NCBI GenBank assembly: GCA_029219925.1
Contig: JAQXUJ010000149.1
Span: 1-35,868 of the forward strand
Direction of reading: 5' to 3'
DNA length: 35,868 bases
Origin: Clostridiales bacterium
GTDB taxonomy: Bacteria > Bacillota > Clostridia > UBA1381
Position numbers and translations under genes: made by a program. Below are positions 7,351-16,681 of this stretch, piece by piece; position 1 is the stretch's first letter; the number at the start of each line of letters is the position of its first letter. The notes under the pieces were generated by a model. It searched no databases. It worked only from the letters and a program-made list of their open reading frames with translations, and was not told the origin of the DNA.

Positions 7351-8142
7351 TTAATGTCCGTGATGGTGTCCGCAATCACAGTCATCTCCATGATGATCGT
7401 GACAGCAGCAGTCCTCATCTTCTTCATAATAACCCAAGAAGTCAGCAACGGTCGTTTCAGTTATTTCATCCTTTAAAAAGTCCTTAATAAGAAGTTTTCC
7501 GTCGGCATACACCCTTATTATACACGACAATCCCTTATCGACAGTATATTTTTCCGCATCTTCAATATTCCCGTCTTCATTATAATACTCAATAATACAG
7601 CCGTTCACACGAAGATTATATGCCACATCATATGCAAGTCCTTCTGCATTTTTTTCCGCAAAAACCAGACTTCCTTCCGCCTCCCGGCCCTTTATATCGG
7701 CACCCGCTTTTTCCAATGCCTTTAAAAATGACGGTATTAATATAGTACAGCTGCTTTCCTTTTCTGTAAAAACTCCCCTTGCAAAAATTTCATTATTAGC
7801 CGATACTGTAAATTTTGTTTCATTTTCACCGTTCATTCTGACCATTTTTTCAAATCCAAACAGAACCAAAAGGTCATATAAAGCAGCGTCACATACCGAA
7901 ATCTCAAAATTTTCAAGACCGTTCGCCATAGCAGCCTCAGCGCATAATGCCGCCATTTCCGCTCTTTGCTTTGCCGTTGCGCTGCCACTCATTACAACAG
8001 CCTCATCACCGTTTAAATAAAATAATTTTTTATTGTGTAAATCAATCAATTTTACTTCTTCTGTTTCCGAAAAACCAAAAGAAGTAAAAACTGTCCACAA
8101 AATGTCCTGAACCTCTTTCTTTTTTCCGCACAAATTAATCAT
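7351..8142 (-). CDS. Histidyl-tRNA-synthetase/HisZ-like paralogue with Cys/His-rich C-terminal tail
   Basis: 263 residues; not a standard annotated family that I can name with certainty. Several stretches follow the HisRS/HisZ pattern. AEMAALCAEAAMANGLENFE (about 61-80) matches the helix before motif 3, and LRVNGCIIEYYN plus AEKYTVDKGLSCIIRV and KLLIKDF (about 178-225) match the HisRS anticodon-binding domain. I do not see the arginine motif 2 or histidine-binding motifs, so aminoacylation is unlikely. The protein ends in about 30 acidic residues rich in Cys and His (EDCCCHDHHG, then CDCGHHHGH), a composition typical of Zn, Ni or Co binding. AAAGGAG lies 6 bp before the ATG, and it follows the helicase-loader gene by 19 bp in the same operon. 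HisZ (regulatory partner of short HisG) is an alternative, but no his gene is nearby. Confidence 0.55.
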   Translation of the reverse strand: MINLCGKKKEVQDILWTVFTSFGFSETEEVKLIDLHNKKLFYLNGDEAVVMSGSATAKQRAEMAALCAEAAMANGLENFEISVCDAALYDLLVLFGFEKMVRMNGENETKFTVSANNEIFARGVFTEKESSCTILIPSFLKALEKAGADIKGREAEGSLVFAEKNAEGLAYDVAYNLRVNGCIIEYYNEDGNIEDAEKYTVDKGLSCIIRVYADGKLLIKDFLKDEITETTVADFLGYYEEDEDCCCHDHHGDDCDCGHHHGH

Positions 8143-8161
8143 TTTTTTCTCCTTTCAAGAA

Positions 8162-9148
8162 TTATTCTCCCTTTGTAAGCCTTGCCTTTCTAATATCCTC
8201 TGCTTCAAATCTCAGAATAATAAAGCTTTCAAACAATCTTGACTCAATTCGTTCGGTATAAAGCCTTATAAGCCCCTGAACGGTCATATTTGTACTTATT
8301 ATCATCTTTTTTTTCAGTCCTATTCTCTTATCAACCATATCGAACAAAAACTGCTTTGACAGAGGAGTCGGCACCTCAACACCCATATCGTCTATTATAA
8401 GAAGGTCCGCCTGTTCCATCATATCAAGAGTTTTCTCAAAATCATTATCCTTTCTCCTTCCGAATTTATAATCCTCATATTCGGAAAAAAGATTTACAGC
8501 AGTTACATATACGACCGTTTTCCCCATATCCATCATTCTTTTTGCTATGCAAGAGGATAAAAACGTTTTTCCTACGCCGCAGCCGCCGTAGAAAAGAAGA
8601 TTTTTAAAGTCGTCCTTTTCACAGAATTTTATTGCTGTATCATAAATACTCTTCATATTTTCCTTTTCTGTCATATTAAGAGAGGGAATTTTTCTATCAC
8701 TGTAATAATCAAAGGAAAATTCCGAAAAATCATGCAGCATATTTTCCATATTAGACATTTTATGGTGCATTTTAATAATTTTATTTACAAAGCACGGGCA
8801 TTTTTTTCTGTCGATATACCCCGTATCAAGACACTTTTCGCATTTATATTTTACCTCGTCATAATCGAGAGGAATATTATTTTCAAGGAGAAGTCTTTTT
8901 CTTTTTTCCTTCAAGTCAGCAAGTTTTTTTTCAAATTCCCTGTTAAATTCCGCACTTTTCTCCGGATTTTTCAGAATTCTTCCCATATTTTCAAGACCCG
9001 CCGCGGAAATATCCTTTTCAATCTTCAGAATCTCCGGAAATTTCTCATGCACATCCTTAACTCTCTTTTCCCGGTCAAGCCGTGCGACGGTTCGGTCATA
9101 ATCGTATTCATTCATTATTTTTGTTATTGCTTCATCGGAATAACTCAT
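8162..9148 (-). CDS. DnaI/DnaC-type helicase-loader AAA+ ATPase
   Basis: 328 residues. An N-terminal helical region is followed by a zinc-type cluster CEKCLDTGYIDRKKCPCF (about 106-123), as in B. subtilis DnaI. The AAA+ core has Walker A FYGGCGVGKTFLS (about 186-198), Walker B LLIIDDMGVE (about 251-260) and a sensor-1 IISTNM segment (about 285-290). Known role: loading the replicative DnaB-type helicase on single-stranded DNA at the origin or at restarted forks. It lacks the features of an IS21 IstB, and no transposase is nearby. Its placement in the dnaA-dnaN direction, about 3.3 kb downstream of the candidate oriC, supports a replication role. Its ATG overlaps the hemZ stop codon (ATGA), with AAAGGAG 7 bp upstream. 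Confidence 0.85.
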   Translation of the reverse strand: MSYSDEAITKIMNEYDYDRTVARLDREKRVKDVHEKFPEILKIEKDISAAGLENMGRILKNPEKSAEFNREFEKKLADLKEKRKRLLLENNIPLDYDEVKYKCEKCLDTGYIDRKKCPCFVNKIIKMHHKMSNMENMLHDFSEFSFDYYSDRKIPSLNMTEKENMKSIYDTAIKFCEKDDFKNLLFYGGCGVGKTFLSSCIAKRMMDMGKTVVYVTAVNLFSEYEDYKFGRRKDNDFEKTLDMMEQADLLIIDDMGVEVPTPLSKQFLFDMVDKRIGLKKKMIISTNMTVQGLIRLYTERIESRLFESFIILRFEAEDIRKARLTKGE

Positions 9149-10605
9149 ACTTCTTCTCCTTTCCCCGATTTCCTGTAAAATTCGGCTATTTCTTCCTTTT
9201 TTTCAAGGATTTCATCAAATCTTCTTATATATTCATACGGTTCCTTAAAATTAACGACTCTTTCTATCCGGTCACCCATTACAACCTTTGACGCTCCGCC
9301 GCCTCCTAAGGCTATTATTGTCTGAATTTCCTCCATGATATTAATGTTGTATGAAGACATATGACTTTTATCGGCATATCCTACATTTTCAAGATTTCCG
9401 GAAATATTTTTCTGACGGTACATATAATATGGTTCTTTACCCGCTTCCATCATCTTTTTTTGAGCATATCCGAGCATTTTATTCATTTCTTCATAACCGG
9501 TAAGTCCGTATTCTGATAATTTAAGAGCGGCAGCTCTTTTTACGCACATTGAATGAACTGTTACCTCCTCCGGATTAAGCTTCAGAATTTCATCAATGCT
9601 TTTTTTAAACATATTAAAATTCTCATCCGGAAGTCCGGCAATCAAATCGGTATTTATATTTTCAAATCCCAGCTTTCTTGCGGCGGCAAAAGCCTTTAAA
9701 AATTCTTCGACCGTATGCTTTCTGCCTATTTTGACAAGGGTTTCATCATTCATTGTCTGAGGATTTATACTTATTCTGTTAACTCCTCCGTATTTTGCAG
9801 TCATCAGTTTTTCTTCCGTTATGGTATCCGGTCTTCCCGCCTCAAGGGTAAATTCGTCAAGACGAGATAAATCGATATTTTTATTTATGCTTTCAAATAT
9901 TCTACCCAAATTTTCCTCAGACAAGGTTGTGGGAGTGCCGCCTCCTATATAGATGTTCTGCACCGAAAATCCAAGCTCCTTTAAGATTTCTCCTGTTTTT
10001 TCAATTTCTCGGCACAAAAGACGGCAAAATTCGTCCATATAAATTCCGCTGTGCTTTATATCGGTGGATACAAATGAACAGTAAAGGCAGCGTGAGGGAC
10101 AAAAAGGAATCCCTATATAGATGCTCACAGAATTTTCAAATGCTCTTTTTAATATTTCCTCTTCATTTTTTGCAACATTAACCGCAAGCTCGCATTTTTC
10201 TTCCGAAACACCGTATATATCACGGATTATCTTCTTTACTTCCTCATAATCGTATCCTTCATCATGAAGCTGACGGACATTTTTTGCCGGACGAATTCCG
10301 CTCATTACTCCCCATGGAAGAGGTATGTTTCTTATTTTTTTCGCGGCATTACAAAAACTTTTCATACAGCAACAGCCATATATTTTCTTTTTCTTTTTTT
10401 CATCCGATTCGGAATTTTTAAAATTAAAGCTATAATTTCCTTCAAATTTTTTATTTTCAAAAATAATCTCTGTATGAACCCTTACAACATCGTTCTCATG
10501 TATAAAATCGGTTATAACCGTCCCTTTTTCGTCTTTACCGAAAAAGATATTCAGAAAAACATTCATTTCATAGGCGCAGCTGTAGCCTCTTTGTATTAAT
10601 TCCAT
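9145..10605 (-). CDS. hemZ: HemZ-type radical SAM protein (coproporphyrinogen dehydrogenase family)
   Basis: 486 residues from the preferred ATG at 10605, which has AAAGG 7 bp upstream; the track start at 10638 has no clear ribosome site. The first 150 residues form the HemZ-specific N-terminal domain. The radical SAM cluster motif is GIPFCPSRCLYCSF, with three cysteines for a [4Fe-4S] cluster, followed by the IYIGGGTPTTLS glycine motif that binds SAM. Known members of the wider HemN family decarboxylate coproporphyrinogen III or act as heme chaperones (HemW). The clostridial HemZ branch is poorly tested, so haem synthesis should not be assumed. No other haem gene is present. Its stop overlaps the helicase-loader start by 4 bp. 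Confidence 0.85.
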   Translation of the reverse strand: MELIQRGYSCAYEMNVFLNIFFGKDEKGTVITDFIHENDVVRVHTEIIFENKKFEGNYSFNFKNSESDEKKKKKIYGCCCMKSFCNAAKKIRNIPLPWGVMSGIRPAKNVRQLHDEGYDYEEVKKIIRDIYGVSEEKCELAVNVAKNEEEILKRAFENSVSIYIGIPFCPSRCLYCSFVSTDIKHSGIYMDEFCRLLCREIEKTGEILKELGFSVQNIYIGGGTPTTLSEENLGRIFESINKNIDLSRLDEFTLEAGRPDTITEEKLMTAKYGGVNRISINPQTMNDETLVKIGRKHTVEEFLKAFAAARKLGFENINTDLIAGLPDENFNMFKKSIDEILKLNPEEVTVHSMCVKRAAALKLSEYGLTGYEEMNKMLGYAQKKMMEAGKEPYYMYRQKNISGNLENVGYADKSHMSSYNINIMEEIQTIIALGGGGASKVVMGDRIERVVNFKEPYEYIRRFDEILEKKEEIAEFYRKSGKGEEV

Positions 10606-10660
10606 TTTATCGCCTTTCATAAAGCATCTTTCCGACATAGATCGATAATTAAATCATCTA

Positions 10661-11257
10661 TTAATTTATTCTAAAATATCCGTTTTTCTTTTCCTCGCCT
10701 ATTGTGGTAGAGGGTCCATGTCCCGGATAAACCTTGGTTATATCCGGAAGTGCATATAACTTTTCAACAGAATTTTTCAATTTCTCATAATTTCCCGTAG
10801 GTAAATCCCACCGTCCTACACTTCCGGCAAATAGCGTGTCTCCGGAAAAAAGGCTGTTTCCGGCTAAATAGCAGGCACTCCCATCGGTATGTCCCGGTGT
10901 GTAGATACATTTTACCCGTATACCATCTAAATTCTTTTCCTCTCCGTCCGAAAATATTCTATCTCCTGAGGAACGAGGAAGTATCTCCTTTTCGCAAAGA
11001 CTAATTTCAGGATTAATCATATTAACACCACAAAGTTTGGATGTCAGCACCTTTTTTCCCCGTCTAATCTCATTCAACGACCATAAATGGTCATAGTGAC
11101 AGTGGGTTAAAAGTATATAATTTATTTGTATATTTTCCGTTTCTCTTAAAATTTTAAAGGTATCAATACCGGGGTCAATCAAGATTCCTCTTTCTCCTTC
11201 TTTCAGGAGATAACAATTCTGCCCCATCTGTTCTGAAATAATAGTTTTAACTTCCAT
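10661..11257 (-). CDS. Metallo-beta-lactamase-fold hydrolase, glyoxalase II-like
   Basis: 198 residues, the size of short MBL-fold hydrolases (YcbL type). All metal ligands are visible: THCHYDH (about 51-57), the YTPGHTDGS histidine (about 119), the SGDTLFAGSVGRWDLP aspartate (about 140) and the YPGHGPST histidine (about 182). Proteins of this shape cleave S-lactoylglutathione or related thioesters; most Clostridia lack glutathione, so the natural substrate is uncertain. It starts 2 bp after dnaN with no clear ribosome site of its own, so translation is probably coupled to dnaN. It is conserved in form, not truncated. Confidence 0.85.
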   Translation of the reverse strand: MEVKTIISEQMGQNCYLLKEGERGILIDPGIDTFKILRETENIQINYILLTHCHYDHLWSLNEIRRGKKVLTSKLCGVNMINPEISLCEKEILPRSSGDRIFSDGEEKNLDGIRVKCIYTPGHTDGSACYLAGNSLFSGDTLFAGSVGRWDLPTGNYEKLKNSVEKLYALPDITKVYPGHGPSTTIGEEKKNGYFRIN

Positions 11258-11259
11258 AA

Positions 11260-12393
11260 TTAATTATAAAGACGAACAGGAAGTATCATGAACACATAGC
11301 TGTCGTCATTTGAATTAGAGCGGATAAAGCAGGAGCTTCTCGGATTTGAAAATTCCATTTTCACTTCCTCTTCTTCACAGGCTCTTAATGCCTCAAGAAG
11401 ATATTTGTGGTTAAATCCTATTTCAATGTCGTCACCGCTTACCGAAACATCCACAACGTCATGAACCTTGCCTTTGCCGGTCATACATGTAATTTCTATT
11501 TTATCCATTACAATATTAAGGCGCACAGGCACCTTTTCCGCCTTTGCGGAAATATCATCATTAATAAGAAGAGAGGCTCTTTCAAGACTTTCGGAAAGCT
11601 CCGCGGTATTTGCTACCACAACAATACTGTTTGGGGTAGTCAAAACCGGCTTATAATTAATGTATTCACCCTCAAGAAGCCGGGTAATCACTCTATATCT
11701 GTCAAATTCAAACATGGCATGCCTATCCGAAACAATAACGGAAACAGTCTTTTCCTCGTCGTCCTCCAAAACCTTAAATATTTCACGAAGGGTAAGTCCG
11801 GGCAAAACGAACTTTTTACTTTCAAGAGAGGAATCAACAATTTCTTTGCACATTGCAAGGCGGTAACCGTCGGTTGAAACAATCGAAAGAACGCCGGTTT
11901 CAATTTCAAAAAGAGAGCCGGTTAAAATAGGCTTTCTTGCCTCGTTCTGAGAAACGGCAAAAATCGTTTTTCTTATCATTTTTTTAAGGACCGTCTGTTT
12001 TATTGTAAAACGGTAGGTCTCGGTAATATCGGGAACAGCTGGATATTCATAGCTGGAAAGTCCCTGTATATTAAATTCGGATTTTCCGCATTTAATAGTC
12101 ATAACATTATTTTCTTCATTAACGGTTATAAGAATATCACTGTCGGGAAGACGCCTTACAATTTCTCCGAAAATCTTTGATGAAATTGCGATACTTCCAC
12201 CTTCCTGCACATTGCATTCATCAATGTATTCAATGCAAAGGTCAAGATTATTCCCGGTAACAGCAAGAGTCCCGTTTGCTTCTGCGTCAATTTTTATGCA
12301 TTCCAAAATAGGCATTATAGTTTTTGATGAAACAGCCTTCTGAACTGTATTAATAATTTTTAAAAGCTGCTGTTTGCTTATGGTTAGTTTCAT
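11260..12393 (-). CDS. dnaN: DNA polymerase III beta subunit (sliding clamp)
   Basis: The start is ATG 12393 (MKLTISKQQLLKIINTVQKA), not the track start at 12543: AAGGAG sits 8 bp upstream, and the extra 50 residues run through the AT-rich probable origin. The resulting 377 residues are a normal clamp length. Diagnostic segments are KTIMPILECIKIDAE, YEYPAVPDI, the TDGYRLA motif and the terminal YVFMILPVRLYN. The last is the family's C-terminal M-P-x-R-L hallmark that closes the partner-binding pocket. The clamp encircles DNA and tethers polymerase. dnaA lies 253 bp upstream in the same direction, the common arrangement, but recF, gyrB and gyrA do not follow; an MBL hydrolase does. Confidence 0.97.
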   Translation of the reverse strand: MKLTISKQQLLKIINTVQKAVSSKTIMPILECIKIDAEANGTLAVTGNNLDLCIEYIDECNVQEGGSIAISSKIFGEIVRRLPDSDILITVNEENNVMTIKCGKSEFNIQGLSSYEYPAVPDITETYRFTIKQTVLKKMIRKTIFAVSQNEARKPILTGSLFEIETGVLSIVSTDGYRLAMCKEIVDSSLESKKFVLPGLTLREIFKVLEDDEEKTVSVIVSDRHAMFEFDRYRVITRLLEGEYINYKPVLTTPNSIVVVANTAELSESLERASLLINDDISAKAEKVPVRLNIVMDKIEITCMTGKGKVHDVVDVSVSGDDIEIGFNHKYLLEALRACEEEEVKMEFSNPRSSCFIRSNSNDDSYVFMILPVRLYN

Positions 12394-12646
12394 TATTATC
12401 TCTCCTTTGTGCGGATAACTGAATCTTTTGTTTTTTTCATAGGTAGGTACGTATATATAATATATTTTTAGTAGTATATAGTAGTAACTGTGAGGATTTG
12501 ATGGAAATCTCTTTTTTACCCCGTAATAACGGGAAAATTCCATTCAAAAGCATATGTTAACAAAGTGTGGAATTATGAAAGTTTTCAACTGGTAAAAACC
12601 GGAAAAAAATTATTAACCGGTATTCCACATTTAAAAGTGAATAAAA
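12394..12646. other. dnaA-dnaN intergenic region: candidate oriC with DnaA-trio element
   Basis: 253 bp without a gene. On the + strand TAGTAGTATATAGTAGTAA (12469-12487) is a run of TAG/TAA triplets next to an AT-rich tract (GTATATATAATATATTTTT, 12451-12469). Read on the dnaN sense strand this is TTACTACTATATACTACT followed by A/T, which closely resembles the DnaA-trio and unwinding element of B. subtilis oriC, at the same place between dnaA and dnaN. DnaA-box-like 9-mers flank it: TGCGGATAA at 12410-12418 (8/9 to TTATCCACA on the reverse strand), TATTCCACA at 12621-12629 (7/9) and TGTGGAATT at 12566-12574 (6/9). No perfect box is present. A dnaN promoter is not obvious, so dnaA read-through is possible. 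Confidence 0.6.
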
Positions 12647-13978
12647 TCAAAGGGAATTAATATCCTTGATAATGGCGTCAATATCGGCTTTTAAGCCGCT
12701 GTCAGACTTAATTGATTCCATAATTTTATCCACACCGTACATAACCGTTGTTCTGTCACGGTTTCCAAGAGCCTTTGCTATCATAACAAAATTCATATCG
12801 GTAAGAGTTTTGCAAAGATACATGGCAACCTGACGGGGAAAGGCAATATTTTTCTGTTTTGATTTTCCCAAAAGCTCGTCCTCCGAAATATTATAGAAGG
12901 AGGAAACGCTTTCAATAATCTTCTGGGGAGTTATCTTAATAATACCGTCGTCAGGTATTATTGATTTTATGGCTGCTTCGGCAATTTCCATATTAACGCT
13001 GGTATGTTTTATACCGGCGTAGGAAATAATTTTTAAAAGAGCGCCTTCAAGCTCACGTACATTTGAATCAATTCTTTCGGCTATATAGGAAAGAACCTCT
13101 TCACTTATATATGTGTTTTGACTTTCTGCCTTTTTTTTCAGAATTGCCACGCGTGTTTCGTAATCGGGGCTGATAATATCTATATTAAGACCCCATTCAA
13201 AACGGGTTTTAAGACGTTCTTCAATTGTAACCAGATCCTTTGGCATACGGTCGCTTGTTAGAACAATTTGTTTATTGTTAAGGTACAGGTCGTTGAAGGT
13301 ATGGAAAAATTCCTCCTGAATACCCTGTTTGTTTTCGATAAACTGAATATCGTCTATTAACAGAACATCGACGTTTCTGTACAGCTGACGGAAGGAACCC
13401 ATATCTTTTACATGCAGAGATTCAATCATTTCATTGGTAAATCTCTCGCTTGTTACGTATACCACCTTCATGTCAGGCGAATTTTTTAAAATTTCATTGC
13501 CGATTGCCTGCATAAGATGAGTTTTTCCCAAACCGGAATTTCCATAAAGAAACAATGGATTGTTTTTTTCCTGTCCGGGATATTTTGCGGTGCTCATGGC
13601 AATTGCAGTTGCATATTCGTTAGATGAGCCTACAACGAAGTTATCAAAAGTGTATCTCGGATTAAGATGACTTTTCACTGCCGGCGTTACGGCTTGTCTG
13701 ACCGGTGCCGCCGGGCTTTCCGGAGTGTATTCATCCTTAAGGACAATTGTCAGTTTAACCGGCGCCGCCGTTATTTTTGAAATTGATTTTTCTATTATGG
13801 AGGTGTATCGGAGTTCAATCATTGTTTTACAGAGCTGTGAAGAAACACCCGCCACAAAGCTGTTGTTTTCAAAGGAAATGGGAACAATGTCCTTAATATA
13901 TGTATTGTATCCCACAACCGAATTGATGTCCTGCTTTATATATGAAAGGGAAGCAGTCCATATTTGTTTTATATCCAT
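12647..13978 (-). CDS. dnaA: Chromosomal replication initiator DnaA
   Basis: The start is ATG 13978 (MDIKQIWTASLSYIKQDIN), with AGGGGGA just upstream, not the track start at 14011. This gives 443 residues, a normal DnaA length. Domain I (1-80) is followed by a short Pro/Ala-rich linker. The AAA+ core begins at NPRYTFDNFVVGSSNEYA, with Walker A GNSGLGKTHL and Walker B VLLIDDIQFI. The DNA-binding domain IV ends with DRTTVMYGVDKI, matching the DnaA signature that reads the DnaA box. Known role: DnaA-ATP opens oriC and recruits the helicase. A promoter lies at 14028-14056 and the candidate unwinding element lies downstream, between this gene and dnaN. Confidence 0.97.
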   Translation of the reverse strand: MDIKQIWTASLSYIKQDINSVVGYNTYIKDIVPISFENNSFVAGVSSQLCKTMIELRYTSIIEKSISKITAAPVKLTIVLKDEYTPESPAAPVRQAVTPAVKSHLNPRYTFDNFVVGSSNEYATAIAMSTAKYPGQEKNNPLFLYGNSGLGKTHLMQAIGNEILKNSPDMKVVYVTSERFTNEMIESLHVKDMGSFRQLYRNVDVLLIDDIQFIENKQGIQEEFFHTFNDLYLNNKQIVLTSDRMPKDLVTIEERLKTRFEWGLNIDIISPDYETRVAILKKKAESQNTYISEEVLSYIAERIDSNVRELEGALLKIISYAGIKHTSVNMEIAEAAIKSIIPDDGIIKITPQKIIESVSSFYNISEDELLGKSKQKNIAFPRQVAMYLCKTLTDMNFVMIAKALGNRDRTTVMYGVDKIMESIKSDSGLKADIDAIIKDINSL

Positions 13979-14027
13979 TTTTATCCCCCTACCGGAATTT
14001 ATACATATCAAAAAGAGTCCTACTCTA

Positions 14028-14056
14028 ATAATATCAGAAAATAAAAGAATTTACAA
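14028..14056 (-). promoter_or_regulatory. dnaA promoter
   Basis: On the reverse strand TTGTAA (14056-14051) and TATTAT (14033-14028) are spaced by 17 bp, each one or two bases off consensus. The dnaA ATG is 49 bp downstream. I found no perfect DnaA box overlapping it, so autoregulation is not evident. The rest of 14057-14170 is very AT-rich and otherwise featureless. Confidence 0.7.
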
Positions 14057-14175
14057 GAAAAAAAGAATTATTTTTTAAGGAAAATAAAAAAATTGTATAT
14101 ATTTAACCATAATTAAGACAAAATAATAAAAAGAAGAGGAGATAAAATATTATTACGGTTATATTTTTATCTTCC

Positions 14176-14205
14176 AACATTAAGGAATATTAGTATTTTA
14201 ATGTT
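14176..14205 (+). promoter_or_regulatory. 5'-UTR hairpin upstream of eno ribosome site
   Basis: AACATTAA and TTAATGTT form a perfect 8-bp stem enclosing 14 nt, in which AATA and TATT can extend the pairing. It ends 10 nt before the GAGGG ribosome site of eno. There is no T tract. Placement resembles 5'-stabilising hairpins on highly expressed mRNAs, but no function is proven here. Confidence 0.5.
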
Positions 14206-14207
14206 AG

Positions 14208-15506
<1,299 letters not shown>

Positions 15507-15508
15507 AT

Positions 15509-15537
15509 TTGACAATTTCCTTTTGATGTTGTATAAT
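15509..15537 (+). promoter_or_regulatory. Promoter of the ArsR-family gene
   Basis: TTGACA (15509-15514) and TATAAT (15532-15537), spacing 17 bp, both perfect. The -35 begins 3 bp after the eno stop codon. The sequence over and just after the -10 (TATAATAATTATAAT) is strongly symmetric and could be an autoregulatory operator. Confidence 0.85.
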
Positions 15538-15566
15538 AATTATAATATCATGAGGGGGCATAGTCG

Positions 15567-15911
15567 ATGAAATGTGAACATTGCCGGTATAATACGGAAA
15601 TTGTGGACAGACTGAAAAATGAGGTCCCGTCCGAGGCGTTTTTAGGACAACTGACCGATGTTTTTAAGGTGTTCGGAGACACAACAAGAATAAAAATAAT
15701 GTGGAATTTATTTGATAATGAAATCTGCGTTGCGGACATTGCGGAAAAAACCGGAATGAGTCAGTCCGCCATAAGTCATCAGCTTCGGCTTTTAAAACAG
15801 GCACGGCTTATTAAGGCGCGGCGCGACGGAAAAAACACATTTTACTCCCTTAATGACGAGCATGTGAAAAGAATTATCGAGCAGGTAATGATTCATATAA
15901 GTGAAAAATAA
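15567..15911 (+). CDS. ArsR/SmtB-family metal-responsive repressor
   Basis: 114 residues. The winged helix-turn-helix is clear (VFKVFGDTTRIKIMWNLFD, then GMSQSAISHQLRLLKQARLI as recognition helix and wing). In the last helix, DEH...IHISE gives Asp-x-His-x10-His-x2-Glu, the alpha-5 zinc site of SmtB/CzrA sensors, with every ligand present. The N terminus has KCEHC, and EICVADIA near the third helix keeps a cysteine, so a CadC-like site for soft metals could also form. Known behaviour: repressor released by Zn(II) or related metals. No metal transporter is within reach in the window, so it either regulates itself or acts at a distance. GAGGGGG is about 9 bp before the ATG. Confidence 0.88.
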   Translation: MKCEHCRYNTEIVDRLKNEVPSEAFLGQLTDVFKVFGDTTRIKIMWNLFDNEICVADIAEKTGMSQSAISHQLRLLKQARLIKARRDGKNTFYSLNDEHVKRIIEQVMIHISEK

Positions 15912-15916
15912 TATAT

Positions 15917-15948
15917 AGGCTGGACGATGAAATCGTTCAGCCTGTTTT
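15917..15948. terminator. Shared terminator of the ArsR gene and the AraC-type gene
   Basis: AGGCTGGACGA and TCGTTCAGCCT form an 11-bp stem with one G-U pair and a TGAAA loop. TTTT follows in the rightward direction, with a further T6 at 15953. The stop codon of the leftward regulator (15937) lies inside the hairpin, so the convergent genes are packed against a single terminator. Confidence 0.75.
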
Positions 15949-16653
15949 AGTATTTTTTCTGTATTGTGACGGCGAAATTCCCGTTTCCTTACGGAATGTT
16001 AATGCAAAATAATTATAGTCTGAAAATCCCGATTTACCCGCAATGGAAGTGACCGAGAGATTGCTTGTTTTCAACAGCTCTTCTGCATATGAGATGCGCA
16101 AACCGCAGATATATCGGTGAACGCTCATTCCTTTGATTTTTTTAAAAAGATGACATAAGGAGGATACCGAACAGGAGCAGAAATCAGCAATATCATTATT
16201 GGATATTTTGTTGTAAAAATTTCTTTGAATAAATTTAATGGCACGGTTAACCAGCTCATTATCGGTTATTTCAGACCGGTCATCAGGACATATAAATATT
16301 AAATATTCAATCATTCTGCAAAGGGGTGTTATAACTGTACATAAATTTTCGAGTTTTTCTTCCGTGCTTATGCATAATGTTCCGCCGCACTCGAGGGGAA
16401 AGATTAACTCCTCAACTCCGGCATGACAAATTCTGCATGTAATTTTTTCTTCTTCCTTTTCGTGCTGCTTTATGCATTTGTCCCATTCTTCATTCTCGCT
16501 TTTTACAAGAAGACATTTTGGATTTTTATGAAGGTTGTATTTGAGCAGAGGCAGCATATATTCTGTAAAAGTCGTATGTATGGAAACATAAATTTTATTT
16601 TCTTCCAGGTATTCAATATAATGTTCAATATCGGATAAAAGCTTGTTAATCAT
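15937..16653 (-). CDS. AraC-family regulator with PocR-like sensor domain
   Basis: 238 residues from ATG 16653, chosen over the GTG at 16662 because AAAAGGGTG lies 6 bp upstream. The N-terminal half has ITCRICHAGVEELIFPLECGG followed by a TLCIS strand, the cysteine-histidine pattern of PocR domains, which sense small metabolites such as 1,2-propanediol. The C-terminal 100 residues are a double helix-turn-helix: ISNNDIADFCSCSVSSLCHLF and VTSIAGKSGFSDYNYFALTF with the closing KETGISPSQYRK. It is divergent from an FAD oxidoreductase, and two direct repeats lie between them. The inducer is unknown, and no propanediol or cobalamin genes are in view. Confidence 0.85.
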   Translation of the reverse strand: MINKLLSDIEHYIEYLEENKIYVSIHTTFTEYMLPLLKYNLHKNPKCLLVKSENEEWDKCIKQHEKEEEKITCRICHAGVEELIFPLECGGTLCISTEEKLENLCTVITPLCRMIEYLIFICPDDRSEITDNELVNRAIKFIQRNFYNKISNNDIADFCSCSVSSLCHLFKKIKGMSVHRYICGLRISYAEELLKTSNLSVTSIAGKSGFSDYNYFALTFRKETGISPSQYRKNTKTG

Positions 16654-16681
16654 AATAATCACCCTTTTTATAATATCATAT

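Noticed and set aside
8162-9148. IstB-like transposition helper of IS21
   Set aside because: The N-terminal zinc cluster and the dnaN-side context fit a helicase loader; there is no IstA or terminal repeat.
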